From Branchiostoma floridae (lineage: Eukaryota; Chordata; Leptocardii; Amphioxiformes; Branchiostomatidae): a stretch of DNA of 64,000 nucleotides. The stretch's first letter is position 1. Every line of letters begins with the position of its first letter. The stretch covers positions 4,910,481 through 4,974,480 of the forward strand of contig NC_049992.1 of assembly GCF_000003815.2 (NCBI RefSeq). Reading direction: 5' to 3'. Positions 26,965-38,896 of this stretch are shown in pieces. The position numbers and the translations under genes were made by a program. Below the pieces are notes generated by a model, which worked only from the letters and a program-made list of their open reading frames with translations, did no database searches and was not told where the DNA came from.

Positions 26965-27251
26965 CCTGTACTTATATCAGAGGGGCAAAAACGCACACTA
27001 AAGTCCTTCATTCCCCTTCATTATAATACAGGTGGGACGTCAGTAGTGTGTCATCAGTCAATATCATCCCCCGTACCGTTTTTTTTTAAATTTCTAAAAA
27101 TCATAAACATCCAATTCAGAACTTTTAGTTTTACTCTAGTGTAACCATTGTTGTTTTGGTATCTAGGAGCAAAATAAAGCAACCACTGGAAAAACAGATA
27201 ATCAGATTCAGAGAGGAAGAAGAAGAATACAGAAGGAATTGTCTTTTTAAG

Positions 27252-30200
27252 ATGGAAGACAAAGAGAAACCTGCTGACGGAAGAAATGAAGAATCAGACA
27301 GAAAGTATGAAGACGTAGATCCGCATGGTTTTAGCATCTTTGTATTGGGTCCTGGATTAAAGAAATCGCACGATGAAGAGTCGGATGGCAGAAACGAGCC
27401 ACCGCTTTTGCCGGCAAGAAACTCCCATCACCGTCTTGGCCTGGAAGACAAAGGGAAAGAAAAGGTGGACGGGAGGAATGAAGAAACAAACAGGAAGTAT
27501 GAATACGTGGATCCGGCTGGTTACAGCGTCTTTGCTTCTAGTTCTGGGCCAACGAAACAGGATGACACAGACACGGCTGGTAGAAACGAGCCACCGCCTC
27601 TGCCGACAAGAAACGCTCAACATCTTGGCATGGAAGACAAAGAGAAAGAGGAGGTGGACGGGAGGAATGAAGACGCCAACAGGAAGTATGAGGACGTGGA
27701 TCCGGCTGGTTACAGTGTGTTTGCCTCTAATTCTGGGCCAAAGAAACAGGATGATACAGATATGGATGGTAGAAACGAGCCACCGCCTCTGCCGATAAGA
27801 AACGCTCAACATCTTGGCATGGAAGACAAAGAGAAAGAAAAGGTGGACGGGAGGAATGAAGACGCCAACAGGAAGTATGAAGACGTGGATCCGGCTGGTT
27901 ACAGCGTCTTTGCTTCCAGTTCTGTGCCAAAGAAACAGGATGACACAGACACGGATGGTAGAAACGAGCCCTTGCCGACAAGAAACGCTCAACATCTTGA
28001 CATGGAAGACAAAGAGAAAGAAGAGGTGGACGAGATGGATGAAGAAGCCCACAGGAGGTATGAAGACGTGGATCCGGCTGGTTACAGCGTCTTTGCATCT
28101 AGTTCTGGGCCAAAGGAACAGGGTGATACAGACACGGATGGCAGAAATGTCCCGCAAACGTTGCCCAGTGCTGAAAGTATCTTGGGGTCTGGGTTACAAT
28201 CTGCTGCGCAGCATCTTGACATGGGAGACCATGTAGTGGAATGTCCAGAGCACACTGAAGAGCACTGCACAGATACATCAGACACATCAGCAGAAACCAA
28301 CGGAGATGGAGATACTGATGCGCCTAGCTTTTGCTGCAAAGTTACAGGTTCGTCCAGGTCAAATAGAACTAAAAGTATGGTTTGGTTAACTTTAAATTAT
28401 ACAACACCTTTGATTGATAACAAAGTTATGATATTTGGTATGTTTGTAGCTCTCGGGAAGACAAAGGTCAAGGTTAATTGTAGACCAATAACCCTAACCA
28501 GAATGATATTGTTCGCAGTGGTTAGCTTTATGCTCATTGTAGCAATTAATGTTATGCCCATTGTAGCAAGTAGTGTTATGCTCATTGTAGCAAGTAGTGT
28601 TATGCTCATTGTAGCAAGTAGTGTTATGCTCATTGTAGCAAGTAGTGTTATGCCCATTGTAGCAAGTAGTGTTATGCCCATTGTAGCAAGTAGTCTTATG
28701 CCCATTGTAGCAAGTAGTGTTATGCTCATTGTAGCAAGTAGTCTTATGCCCATTGTAGCAAGTAGTGTTATGCTCATTGTAGCAAGTAGCATCATGCCCA
28801 TTGTAGCAAGTAGTGTTATCCTCATTGTATTAAGTAATATCAATACAATGGAAACATTTTTTGTGATTCTAAAGTAATTTTATGAATTTCATATCATGCC
28901 GCATAACTGTGGAATAAGATAAAATCGCGGAGAACCTGGCTGGTTATCATCGTCTGCGCAGTGCTGGTGGCGGGGCTTCTGTTTATCGCCGAAGGTGTGG
29001 TACCTGTCGGTATCTTTCTACAGACAAGCGTAAAGGTAGGTAACGTTTCATATTTAGCCACCTTTCAATGAATTTGTTCTAAACGGTTTTCAAGAGTCAT
29101 GAAAAAGCGTGGTTGTGAATGAAGTATTTTTATACAGGCATTCATCGTGATTAATATGTTTTCATGTTAACCATTATGTTTAATATCATAATTACCTTTG
29201 CCAGAATGGCAAAGTTATGTTTTAGGCGTGTGAGTCTGTCTGTCTGTGTGTTAACAGCATAACTCGAGAAGACTTGGATGGATTTTGATGATATTTGGTA
29301 TATGGGTAGTGGTCGGGAAAACGAAGGTGAAGTTTGATAATGGGCCCCCAGCAGCTTGCTAAGTGAAGACCTACATAATGAGATACTGATCACTCAAATC
29401 AACAGCTAATTTGCATAATTAATGAGGAAAGTTTATAAATTCACTCCATTCTATGATAGAACATGCAAACTTATCACATATTTAGCTGAGCAAGAGAGAA
29501 ATGTTGATAGATATCAATTATGCAAATGACCTCATTTGCATAATTAATTAGAAATAATGACGTTTTGACATATCGTCATAATTTGAAGTGAAGACTTACA
29601 TAATGAGATACCAACTATATAAATTAACAGCTAGTTTACGTAATTAATGAGAAAAAGTTCATAAATCCACTGCATTCCGTGATAGGACTTTCAAAGTGTT
29701 CGCGTATGTAACTGAGAATGAGGGCAGAGAGTAAGAGGTGTATGTTTGGGTCCCCTAGCGTCTTTTTTGGAACTGCAAGAGCCGGTTTAGTTTCAGCCTT
29801 TGAAAGAGAATAAGTCAAGAAGGGATGAAAGGATCATCATGCTTTTGGTATGCTGATGGCTTAAGTAATGCTTGATACCATTTGATAATAATCATGTCAA
29901 TTGGGATCTAATTTGCATGATTAATGGCGAAATTTTATAAACCAACTCCAATCATATGAAATAAAAGGTAATGAGTAACACATTTATGTCTGCAGACATC
30001 ATTCTACATAACAAACCTGGTTTATTTGGCAAAGATATGTGTTCGTGGAACTCTAGTTTTGATTATAAGAAAAATAGATCGGTTTGACCGGGTTCTTATA
30101 TATTTCTTTTTTCTTTAGTCCATGTGGTTTGTCCAGTGTCATAGTTCAGTGATTTCTTTGTGATAAAGAGGTGACATGCAAACAAGCACCTGATTTAATT

Positions 30201-33200
30201 TAAAAAAGAAAAATTAAAAGTTTGAATGAAGCTTTTATATGGATCATATCTATATATGAAACATTTTGTAGTATATTTAATGAATAGTGACAATAATGTA
30301 CTACCTCACAGCGTCACAGGCCATACTACTCTGATTCACTGGTTCTTGGCAATTTCTAGATACAAATTAATTTTTTTTCTGAGCAAGGAAGAGAACTAGT
30401 GAAAGCTTTAACATTCATGTATTCAATGTACAAGCTTTCCTTTCAGAATTGAGTTGATATTTTAGTTGAGCATTATATCTAGTTTTTTTTTATATCTTTG
30501 AATTATAGAACTAGTACTTGCTACGTGCAAGAACTTTACTGAGCTATAAGATATACACTATTTATAGGATATCTTGGTGATCGGCGACAAGCTGAAGAAT
30601 CCTCGCAATCCATGGCGGGCGACGCTTGACAAGAAAAACAACTCGGACGTCACTTATCCGACTCCACCTGCATCTGCATTTGCATCAAATTCTGGTACAA
30701 CGTGGACGGCAGTCTACGAGGATAACAGCTCAGTTGACGTTATTTTGACCACGCTGTCTTTGATGCCAGGATTAAAATCAACTGAATCGTACACGGACAC
30801 GATTCAGAACGACACCTCATCTGCAACACACACGCTTCTGTCAACTACAGGTAAGGCCAAAAGTAGATTTCCTGAGTTTGTACTTCTCCAAGGAGTTTTC
30901 GTTATCCAACATAGCGCAAATGGACTGACTGGACGGACTGGACAGAGCTGTCAGCAAGGTGAGTTGTTGTTAGTATACGTAGTCAACAACGTTAAAGGAT
31001 TGCATTGAAATTAATTAGTGTTGGTAGCTACCTAATACACCAAGTAAGACCTTATATCAATAAAATTATTCTAGGAGTTAATTTTTCATGAACTGCAATC
31101 TTGGTTGATTGGCCAATATCATGATAAAATTGATGCATTTGAGTACTTTCATGGCTTTTTTTCAGAAATCTAATGGGGTTTAGGAAACTAATGGGATTTA
31201 GGAATACTATTTCTTTCTTTATCCTATTAAGACATCAATGAGTGTGCCAGAAAACCATGCCAACATGTGGGCTGTGTGAACAAAGAAGGTGGTTACCCAT
31301 GTACCTGCTCACCTGGATGGACTGGACAGAACTGTCAGAATTGTAAGTTTATTTTAATGTAGTTATTCTATGAGAAATTTGGCACACACTAACACACATT
31401 AGCACACACGGATACTGCCAAAACATAACCTACTTGGCAAAGTTAGTAACTATGTACAATTTAATACAGAAAACATTTTCCAGCACAATTGTTGAAGTCG
31501 CTTGCCCGTAACGTCACGTGACGGGTGATGTGTAACTTGAGGTCTGAAGATGACGTTGGACTTTTTAATCTAATAAAAAAAATCATTCTAAGAGAAAATA
31601 CACCTGAATATCTAACAGATATAGAGGCATGCAGTAAAACTAAGAAATGAATCCAGCCTTTTGCAATATTCTGAATTCTTCTACAGCTCTACAGTGTCCC
31701 AGTGAGTGGAGAAATTACAACAACCACTGCTACAAAGTGATGACAGACAAAGTCAGCTGGTTTACAGCGAGCTCACGATGCAGTCTACGTGGTGCAAGTC
31801 TTGCCTCTATCAACGACCGGGCCGAGAACAACTTTGTTAAATTATTCATCTCGAACTGTAGGTAACTTTTACTCTAAGAAACTGGTGAAAGTAAACTAGT
31901 GGCCACTAGGGCCATGTAAAAAATTATCTATACCAGGACCGCTAACATCTTTGCTATTTTTTCTGTGAAAAAAATGCCATATCACTTTATGGTAGACATG
32001 AGAATCATTAAGGAATGGCAATTACTCTGGATTCAAAAAAGGTCTGTCGTTGTAAAATCCAGCATGTAGCCTTTCCTTAATTTTATATAATTACTGCAAA
32101 TGCAGAAACTTTCGCGGTGGTTTAATGTTCACGGTTTTCGCGATGGCCGCTTCACCGCGAATTTAAAACAACTGCGACCGTTTTCCATAGTAGTAAGAGA
32201 CTACAGAGCGTGATGCTACCGCGAACTTAAAGTCCTTTTCCCGCTACCTCGAAATAAAATCCCCGCAAACTTAAATGCATTTACAGTATTCAATTTCCTG
32301 CATTCATTATGGCCTGAAACAAGAGCAATGATGAAAAATGACCAAAGACAAAAGCGCCCCCTCCCTTTAACTCAAGTGTAACTTAGTAACAGACTATATG
32401 AGTTTGTTCGATTTTCGTTCCAGATAAGAGCAAGATTCCGACCATCTGGCTGGGTCTACATAAAGTATCTGGACAATGGAAGTGGACGGATGGGTCACGC
32501 GCTGGCTACAAAAACTGGGTTCGGGGGGAGCCGAACAACAGCAAAACAATGTCGTCGAAATTTAAGGGAGAGAACTGTGCCGTCGTCTTTTCCAAGGTAT
32601 GTTTTTTTTTTTTCATTTTTTGAGTGAAATAACCGAGGTTTTATTGTTTGCATTATTCTTTATTTATATTAGTTCTAAGTTCTGTATCTGCACTATCGTG
32701 AACACAAGTAGTGTGCGCAACCCAGCAAAAGGCACTGTCCGTACCTGAAATTCATCACCCTTATTTTAGTGTTACAAGAATGTACTGGATCAACAAATGT
32801 GCAAGCAGTGCTTCCCATTGGAAAAACGTTGTCAAAGTCACTATTGAAATAACGCATAATGATCGTGTTAAGTCACGATTATATCGATTAATTTGCCTTT
32901 AAAACGAAATTTAGACTCGTGGATGATTCTGAATGTTTAAAATTATTAAATCTTATTTCCAGCAAGGATACATATCTCAAGCTTGAAACAATAATTAGCA
33001 TCAAATAAATAAAGATATTGACAAAATCAATGAACTTTAGAGTAGGTATATTTGTTATCATGTATGTTCATAATCTGCATGAAAACAGAAATCTTTTTTT
33101 TTTTCACTACCTGTAATTGTATCTAGTCTTTAGTATTCCATGCAATACTATAATTGAGTCCTTGCATTTAGCCCATGTGGGCAGGAACATGCAAATAAAG

Positions 33201-33404
33201 ATCTCACAATTTATTGCCGTGATATGTAAAAGAGTGCCATGAATGCAGTCATCGGAATTAAGAATAGTTGCGGTGGTGTCCTCTTTTTGACAGAACCACA
33301 AATATTCGCCTCTGGGAAAGAAAATGTACTGGGGACAGTGGAACGACATCAGATGCGGCAATGCCCATGCCTACATTTGCGAGAAACCATTATTCAACAA
33401 CTAG
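27252..33404 (+). CDS. Gene C: EGF-CTLD receptor, family 2, expanded tail, membrane exon probably unspliceable
   Basis: Exons: 27252-28347 (leader part from 27167), [28905-29035], 30568-30850, 31232-31342, 31687-31857, 32424-32596, 33294-33404; about 691 aa if all were joined. The 365-residue tail has five 63-residue repeats (B and E have two) carrying Y-E-D/Y-V, PxxP-type and YSVF motifs. One EGF module and a CTLD with EPN (32528-32536) and WND follow. The membrane exon lacks its acceptor: where B and E have GTAG, C has GCAT, and the upstream TTTCAG of B is TTTCAT. Any upstream AG would include an in-frame TAA. Skipping the exon breaks phase. The exon 1 donor is GTTCGT, weaker than its paralogs. 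The ectodomain exons are open, so the damage looks recent. Confidence 0.7.
27276..28205 (+). repeat. Five-copy tandem repeat in the coding exon of gene C
   Basis: Repeat starts lie at 27276, 27468, 27657, 27846 and 28029, a period of about 189 bases (63 codons). Each copy runs DGRNEE-type start, K/R-Y-E-D/Y-V-DP, then in copies 2-5 GYSVFAS, then an acidic linker. Copies 1-3 continue into a Pro-rich PxxP-type segment, shortened in copy 4 and lost in copy 5. The divergence pattern suggests unequal exchange. Confidence 0.9.
28530..28841. repeat. 24-bp minisatellite, 13 copies, intron 1 of gene C
   Basis: Thirteen units of 24 bases. If exon 1 is read through its donor, the array stays in frame and encodes repeats of M-L/P-I-V-A-S-S-V until a stop at 28875. 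The minus strand is open too, as expected for a repeat whose period is a multiple of three. Confidence 0.9.
29190..29990. repeat. Dispersed repeat in intron 2 of gene C
   Basis: The 1.5 kb intron after the membrane exon contains sequence such as TAACTCGAGAAG and GATATTTGGTATATGGG, and repeated AATTTGCATAATTAATG motifs. It has no counterpart at the matching place in B or E. No coding potential is seen. Confidence 0.45.
30905..30960 (+). pseudogene. Fragment of an EGF exon in gene C
   Basis: Only the C-terminal end of an EGF exon remains (GGACTGGACAG, then CTGTCAGCAAG and a GTGAGT donor). No acceptor or first half is recognisable. Confidence 0.6.
32094..32286. mobile_element. MITE, TA-flanked, in a CTLD intron of gene C
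   Basis: Ends CTGCAAATGCAG and GCATTTACAG are imperfect inverted repeats flanked by TA (32092-32093, 32287-32288). The interior is rich in TTCGCGGT/ACCGCGAA. The same intron of gene B has no insert (about 19680-19705). A second copy lies in gene E at 57054-57259. A TA duplication fits Tc1/mariner-type MITEs. Confidence 0.75.
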
Positions 33405-33675
33405 AGTTCCACGACTTCAGATCTTCTTCTGATGTTAACCTTTTGAGTGACGTATCATAAACTCTCATTGACTATGCCAGTAAGGACCTGAAATAAGGTC
33501 TCTTTGCATAAATCATATTCATTTTGAAGAAATGTATGTATGGACATATGTTATATAGAAGCAAAGAAAAAGTTTTCGTTTTTTGACTTACTAGGTGATT
33601 GTTGACTTGAATCATGAAGATGACCTAAACTTGTCCAGGAATATAGAAAAAAATACTATCCTTTACAGTGGTGGG

Positions 33676-34123
33676 CAATGGACCGATCCCGATCGAACGT
33701 CATATCGAACAAATAGAACAAGATGGAACCCCCTATTCTATTTCGAACACCTCCGTCAAAAATAGCCCCAGTTGAACAGGAATGGCCAAAGAAAAATGCT
33801 ATGCTATTCTTTGTCAAAGGCTATACCCACCGAGTATATGTATTGTGGTAGCGAGAGCCACTGCATAGCATTACATTGATGGTGGGCAGGATGCACGTGT
33901 AGAGCAGGGGTTGTATAAGATATGGAACTCTGCACTGTGCCCAGTGGATGTAGCCTTCAACAAAGGAGTCAGGGCATTTTTTTCGGCCCGGTCTGAGAGG
34001 ATTTCAGGGTCAAAAGTCCGTCGTTATTATCAGCTAAACAGCAGCGGCGGCCAGTTCTGCCCGACAAGCGCTGTTTTTGACGGAGATGATCGAACAGGGG
34101 GCGGGGCTTCGGGATCGGTCCAC
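33676..34123. mobile_element. Foldback element, TGGACCGATCCCGA ends
   Basis: Terminal inverted repeats TGGACCGATCCCGA and TCGGGATCGGTCCA bound about 450 bp that are absent at the matching place after gene E (about 62120-62140). A 71-residue open frame inside matches no family I recognise. Confidence 0.65.
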
Positions 34124-34170
34124 TAGGGCTAAGTAATCATAGTTGTACTGTTCAACACCGGTCAACTTTC

Positions 34171-35062
34171 AATAAGGCCATGTTGATTTGATCATATGGA
34201 TGACATCCTCCGGGAACTCCAAAATTGATGCGAGCGAGCGAATAAAAAAAAAGTTTGGCCAAAAAAAAAAGTTGGCTTCAGTATGTAATCAAAGTGGCCA
34301 GGAAGGTTGAACATAGGACTACAAACACATAATATGGTATACCAACAGTTAGATGTTGCGACCAGTACATCATACGGGTGCAAAACATTTTTTTTCTTCT
34401 TGGACCAATCTGAAATAAACAGACCTGAAAAAAAATCAGACGAACGGGGTTTGCCAATTGCAAAATGGACACACTATGTCGGCGGGTGTTTGGGGTCTTA
34501 CCGGGCCAAAAAGACAACAAAAGCGAAGTAAGTAGAGGTTATAGTCACTTGTACCAAGTTTCTACAGGCAATGGTACAGAGACAGTTAGCCTTTATTACA
34601 TAAAGATGGGAGTTTAAAATGCCAGTGGTAGTCCAATGATCCTTTGTAGAGATTCCTTTGTAGCAAAATTGACCAATTACCATTGTTTTGAGTATTATCA
34701 GTTCTCAAGTTTCCACAGACAATCAGGTCCAGGTTCACGTCCACCTGGAAATGATCCTCTGGACCTGAACTATCCTGAATTTACTGGTACATGTACAAAC
34801 CCCTACCAAAAATCCTTTTTTCTTTCTTTCTGTCCTTTCACATCTTATTCTTTGACTTTTGAGATTTATTTTGGCATTCTATGGCATCAGTTATCGATTT
34901 TCTGATACTTTTTTTTCAATCTACGGAATATTTGTGCTCATTTTACAGCTGCTTTGCACAATTTACTGTGTGGTCCAAAACTTCTTTTTTTTTTTTGGAA
35001 ATGGCCGAAAATTGGTGCGAGCGCGGATGTCATCCATATAATCAAATCAACATGGCCTAATG
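34171..35062. mobile_element. Foldback element, AATAAGGCCATG ends
   Basis: About 48 bp at each end are near-perfect inverted repeats (AATAAGGCCATGTTGATTTG at the left end). It is absent after gene E, where a different element (62184-62710) sits at nearly the same place. The interior holds A- and T-runs and no clear gene. Confidence 0.65.
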
Positions 35063-35440
35063 ACAAGTCATGCCTAAAAAAATAACATGTTAGTATGATA
35101 ATTTTGGGTATACAAAATATAGAATAGAATGAAGACCTTTATTGCACATTTTTGCCACACCGGGCTAAGTACGGGTCACAACAACACATGTTGAAAAGAT
35201 ACAGTTCACATATACAAAATGAGACTATTTCTGGATAAATTCAACTTCTCCTCGCTTTTCTGTTATAGTGGAGATAAAAGAGCTGATATGTTTTATGATC
35301 GATGGTTTCACGGTCTAGTTGCATTAGAAATATGAATTTTTCTACAGAACATAGGTGCATGAAATAAGGAAATTGGTTTTGTATAACCTTATACAATTCA
35401 TAAGGTTAGTATAAAGAGACTGTGGAATCAAGTGATGTAT

Positions 35441-36499
35441 ATGACACAGGGGAGACTGGCATTCTGGGGAATTCGGACTTCTCCTAAGGGAGATTGGGAA
35501 TCTAATTTGCCCTAGGAATTCTAATCAGTTCTAGGACAGACTGGAATTTTACCAGGACAATCTTTGACCCTACCTGGAGCAATCCAGATTAGGGAAAATT
35601 GCTCGGGAAATCACTTCATATTTTAGAAAGTACCTTTGTCGTGCCTTTCAAGCTAGTTTCAACCAATACAGCAAAGGATGTAACTTGCCATATAGTACTC
35701 TATAGTATATCGTTTACTTGACGCACTAGTGTATAACAGCACGTCAATCTACTGCTAAATTTCTAAGAAGCTAAACAACAGATGTCTTATATTTTTATCT
35801 AACAAGTAAAGGTTAAGAATATGCTTACTAAAATAATACCAGTACCTAATACTACATTGTTATTTAGATTTCATACAAGTAATAAATCAGCATCCCAAAT
35901 TCTATCACAACAATCTTTGTTTTTTCAGAAGTCAGAGTAGTAAAACAGTTTTGAAAAATAGACAATAATGATTTTAGCAAATTTCATAAGAAACTGGAAA
36001 TAACAATGACCCAAGAACAGTGGAACATAGCGTACTTTAAAAAACGGTCGAGACTCTCGAGTCATAATTGTCGTTTGCAAATGTCACCAATATGTAAATC
36101 AGCATTTGCATATGACCATTACAAGTTGGTGACTCGATACATCTAGTTCCAAAGGCTAGTTCCAAATTTGAAGGATTTGACAACATAAATACTGTCTGAA
36201 ATATGAAGTGATTCACCTAGAATACTTTGTAATGCAGGCCATATACCTCCTATGGTAGAATCGATTAAAAGTTGCGAAATCATTCAGTCTATTTTTCCAA
36301 ACAATTTCACCTAATCTGGAGTTTTCCAGGTAGAATCAAAGATTGTCCTGGTAGAATTTCAATCTCCCCTAGGGAAGATTGGAATTCCAATCTCTTCTAG
36401 GAGAATTCCAGATTTACCCTAGGAGAGATTGGAATTTCATTTTCTTCTAGGAGAGATTGAATTCTGAATTCCCCTTTATTGCAATCTCCTTTGTGACAT
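35441..36499. mobile_element. Foldback element with AGATTGGAATTC subrepeats
   Basis: Ends CACAGGGGAGA and TCTCCTTTGTG are inverted. Both terminal regions of about 170 bp are made of repeated GAGATTGGAATT-type motifs in opposite orientation. The sequence after gene E runs through the site without it (about 62795). CAGGG-type ends hint at hAT, but the target duplication is unclear. Confidence 0.65.
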
Positions 36500-37352
36500 G
36501 TATGCATCTTGCCTACTGTAAAATTTTAGACTTTCTATAATGTTGAGTTTGACTTTTTAATTAGTAGCTTGGAGATCGACATCCTAAGATTGGAAAAGCT
36601 GCAGGGAAACGGTTGTATCTGAGTAAAATATCTCTTTTGGTTTCGACTTGAGGACGTTGTCGAATGAAATGTATTTGATATGAGCTTGATGTTGTGAAGA
36701 AAATATTTGTGCATATCAAAGAAGAAAATAGTGTCAAATACGTAGGTCAAACATCCCTACATTTTGGGGTGGGGGCTGTACACTTGTATACATGTTATGA
36801 GAGGCATCCCCTGCTGACCCATCAAAGCTGAGATGAGGTAGGTCATCTTGGAGCTGTAAACTCCATTTATCTTTAGAATTATGTACACAATCAATGTATA
36901 GTATTTAGTAATGTAAGAGGATACCTGTGCTGTACTTCCTAAAAGTTTACAATTATATTGTACAATTACAGTCAGTCACCATAATTGTACCATCCAGCAA
37001 GCTAAATCTTGCGTATATCGAAACCATGTCAGACTCTATATTTATGTGTACACTAAGTAGCATTCTATTCCTGTATTTTTTCTTTAGTTTTAAACAAGAA
37101 TAAGTAGGTTTATATTATGATGTAAAGGGAAAGGAACTCAAACTCAGGCAAGCTGTCACTAGACTTACTTTGCATAATAATGCAGACCACCCTGACTTTA
37201 TTTCCATGTAAATGCAACATAGAAACAGACGATGCAACAGTTCTTTGGAAGACGGAATCTGCCACCGTTACGGTTCAGTTGGGGTTGATGTGTACATCAG
37301 AGCGCAACCATGATGGTTGTAGATTCCGTCTTCCTGCCATCTACGATTCGCT

Positions 37353-37435
37353 CCTGACGTCATCTCACTTCCGGTTGCCGCAACGTCAGCGCAGCGAATC
37401 AGACATCTGACGAAGGTCGGCGAGAACGACCGAAA
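37353..37435 (+). other. Conserved CRE/ETS-like block with a hammerhead-like core
   Basis: TGACGTCA and CACTTCCGG are followed by CTGACGA (37407-37413), a GGTCG/CGACC hairpin (37415-37431) and GAAA (37432-37435). The first part is almost identical at the end of the window (63935-64000). The CTGANGA-hairpin-GAAA order is that of a hammerhead ribozyme core, but I could not find convincing stems I and III. Confidence 0.35.
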
Positions 37436-37992
37436 AATTATGGTGAATTCTTTTTTTTGTGTTGGAACAAAGCTTAACTTCGTAGTTACGACTTTATATC
37501 TATTGCTTCCATGAAAATGGATGTATTGTTTAGGTGCTCTTGTGTCCCCTAGTAGTTTGTGAATATTACGACTTACCTTACGGTTCATTGACATTGAAAC
37601 TGAAGAGTGCAATCACGTACATAGATATGCACATGTAAGCATGTGAACTTCAGGTGCGGATGTGATTCTAAATTAGTCTGGGTTTTTTTTTCTTGTATAC
37701 CGAGGCAGCAGGACCTTATACAAAACCATTGCTGAAGAAGACAGAAATTATAGCAGCGATCCAAACGTAGGGCCCCGGGGTGTTGTATCAGTGCGAGCGT
37801 TGTCTGGCAAGAAACTAAGGTATTTCTAGTTGTGTGGTTCCCCATCCATGAGATTTCTCTAGCTCCTTTAGCTAGTCTAAGATATTTCTTGGATCTTATT
37901 CTTCTCTGGCCCAATCGCGAGTCTCTCCAAGGCTGCAGCACTGTTAGTCTCGGGCAAATATCATCGGAATGGGCGTAGCTAGACAGGCGGGG

Positions 37993-37998
37993 TATAAA
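37993..37998 (+). promoter_or_regulatory. Candidate TATA box of gene D
   Basis: TATAAA lies in a block conserved with the gene A flank (TATAA at 806-810), followed at the same distance by CACAACT and CTAGCTGCAG. Confidence 0.4.
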
Positions 37999-38896
37999 TC
38001 CACAGCAGCCGAGCAAACACAACTTACAGCCGTAGGAGACTGGTGACTAGCTGCAGGTCACTTCATTTTTCTTTTGTGTTTTGACCAAGCACCATTTCAA
38101 AGTCAACCTGGTTTTAGTTCATACCAGATGAACTTAAACAAGGTCCATACGGAAATAGTGGAATGTATTTTCATTTTTTTCATCTAAATACATGTATAGC
38201 TTTTGTGAAATAGCGCATTCAAAGACGTCCAATAAAACAATATTTGTTACGCTGTTTAGCGATATGCGTTTAGATTTTTTTAAATTTCTGTGCTGCATGA
38301 TGAAATTGCTGTTAAGGTCTTTGAAATTCGCTGTTGTTTTCTATAATGTACAGAGTCCATTCATTTGATATTAGGCAATTCGATATTGATATGATATTTC
38401 ACAAATTGTGAGTACTATCAAGTAGTTAAATCTACTCGTGACTCGTGACTGGCTATTTGCAACGAAATATCAATATTTTGCCCTCTTGTGCTACAGATAG
38501 AGAGAAAGCTATAAAGAGAGAGAGAGAAAGAGAGAGAGAAATAAAAAGCTATGATTGACGTACTTTATCCATACCTTCGACAAGAAGGCTGTTTTCGATA
38601 CTAGGTGCTGCTTGGTTTGGTGAGGGTTTGACATCACAAATCAACATCACAAATCAAAAGCCATAGAAGGATTGTTATGATATTAATTACGTGGGTAAAC
38701 AGAAGGGCAGGTTTGTAGATTCCCCTTCCATACATTTATTTCCTTTAATTTTTCTTCGATCTTTTTCTTCTCCGACACCACCACCAGACACTCCCAAGAC
38801 TGTAGCATTGTTATTATCTCGCCAGTAAAACAGGGATAGGCGTAGTTGCGCAGGATGGGGAGAAGTCTGATTACTGGCTTCCTCTTTCGCGCAGGA

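Larger units (their letters stand above)
20227..27166. other. Intergenic block of unit 2 (B to C)
   Basis: The block holds no intact gene. From about 21158 it resembles the 3' flank of family 1 genes, then the same intergenic sequence as units 1 and 3: the SINE-like head near 22036, the TG-rich stretch at 23550-23760, and leader candidates at 23915-23945 and 24775. An insertion of about 1 kb (about 25976-26964), absent from units 1 and 3, ends in a GC-rich inverted repeat. Confidence 0.5.
33405..38896. other. Region between units 2 and 3
   Basis: No gene is recognised. The backbone is paralogous to 61889-64000. It is enlarged by three inverted-repeat insertions (33676-34123, 34171-35062, 35441-36499). 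From about 37020 it becomes the 5' flank of gene D, with a leader-like donor at 37819, TATAAA at 37993-37998 and an AG-rich run at 38512-38540. Confidence 0.5.

Noticed and set aside
27357-28157. 266-residue open frame on the minus strand opposite gene C exon 1
   Set aside because: It is a shadow of the 189-base coding repeat; family 2 conservation (splice phase, paralogs B and E) supports only the plus strand.
28530-28841. CRISPR-like regular array
   Set aside because: Units are contiguous 24-mers with no unique spacers, in an animal intron; it is a minisatellite.
28397-28843. 148-residue minus-strand frame rich in Leu-Ala-Thr-Met
   Set aside because: It is the 24-bp minisatellite read backwards; no paralog supports a protein.
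27156-28877. A single 573-residue protein for gene C including the minisatellite
   Set aside because: B and E show a phase-1 donor at the matching place and the paralogous next exons; read-through is kept only as a hypothesis under findings.
37180-37410. 76-residue plus-strand frame before gene D
   Set aside because: Its copy near 63570 is interrupted, and the region contains a short inverted repeat (GGAAGACGGAATCT), so coding is unlikely.
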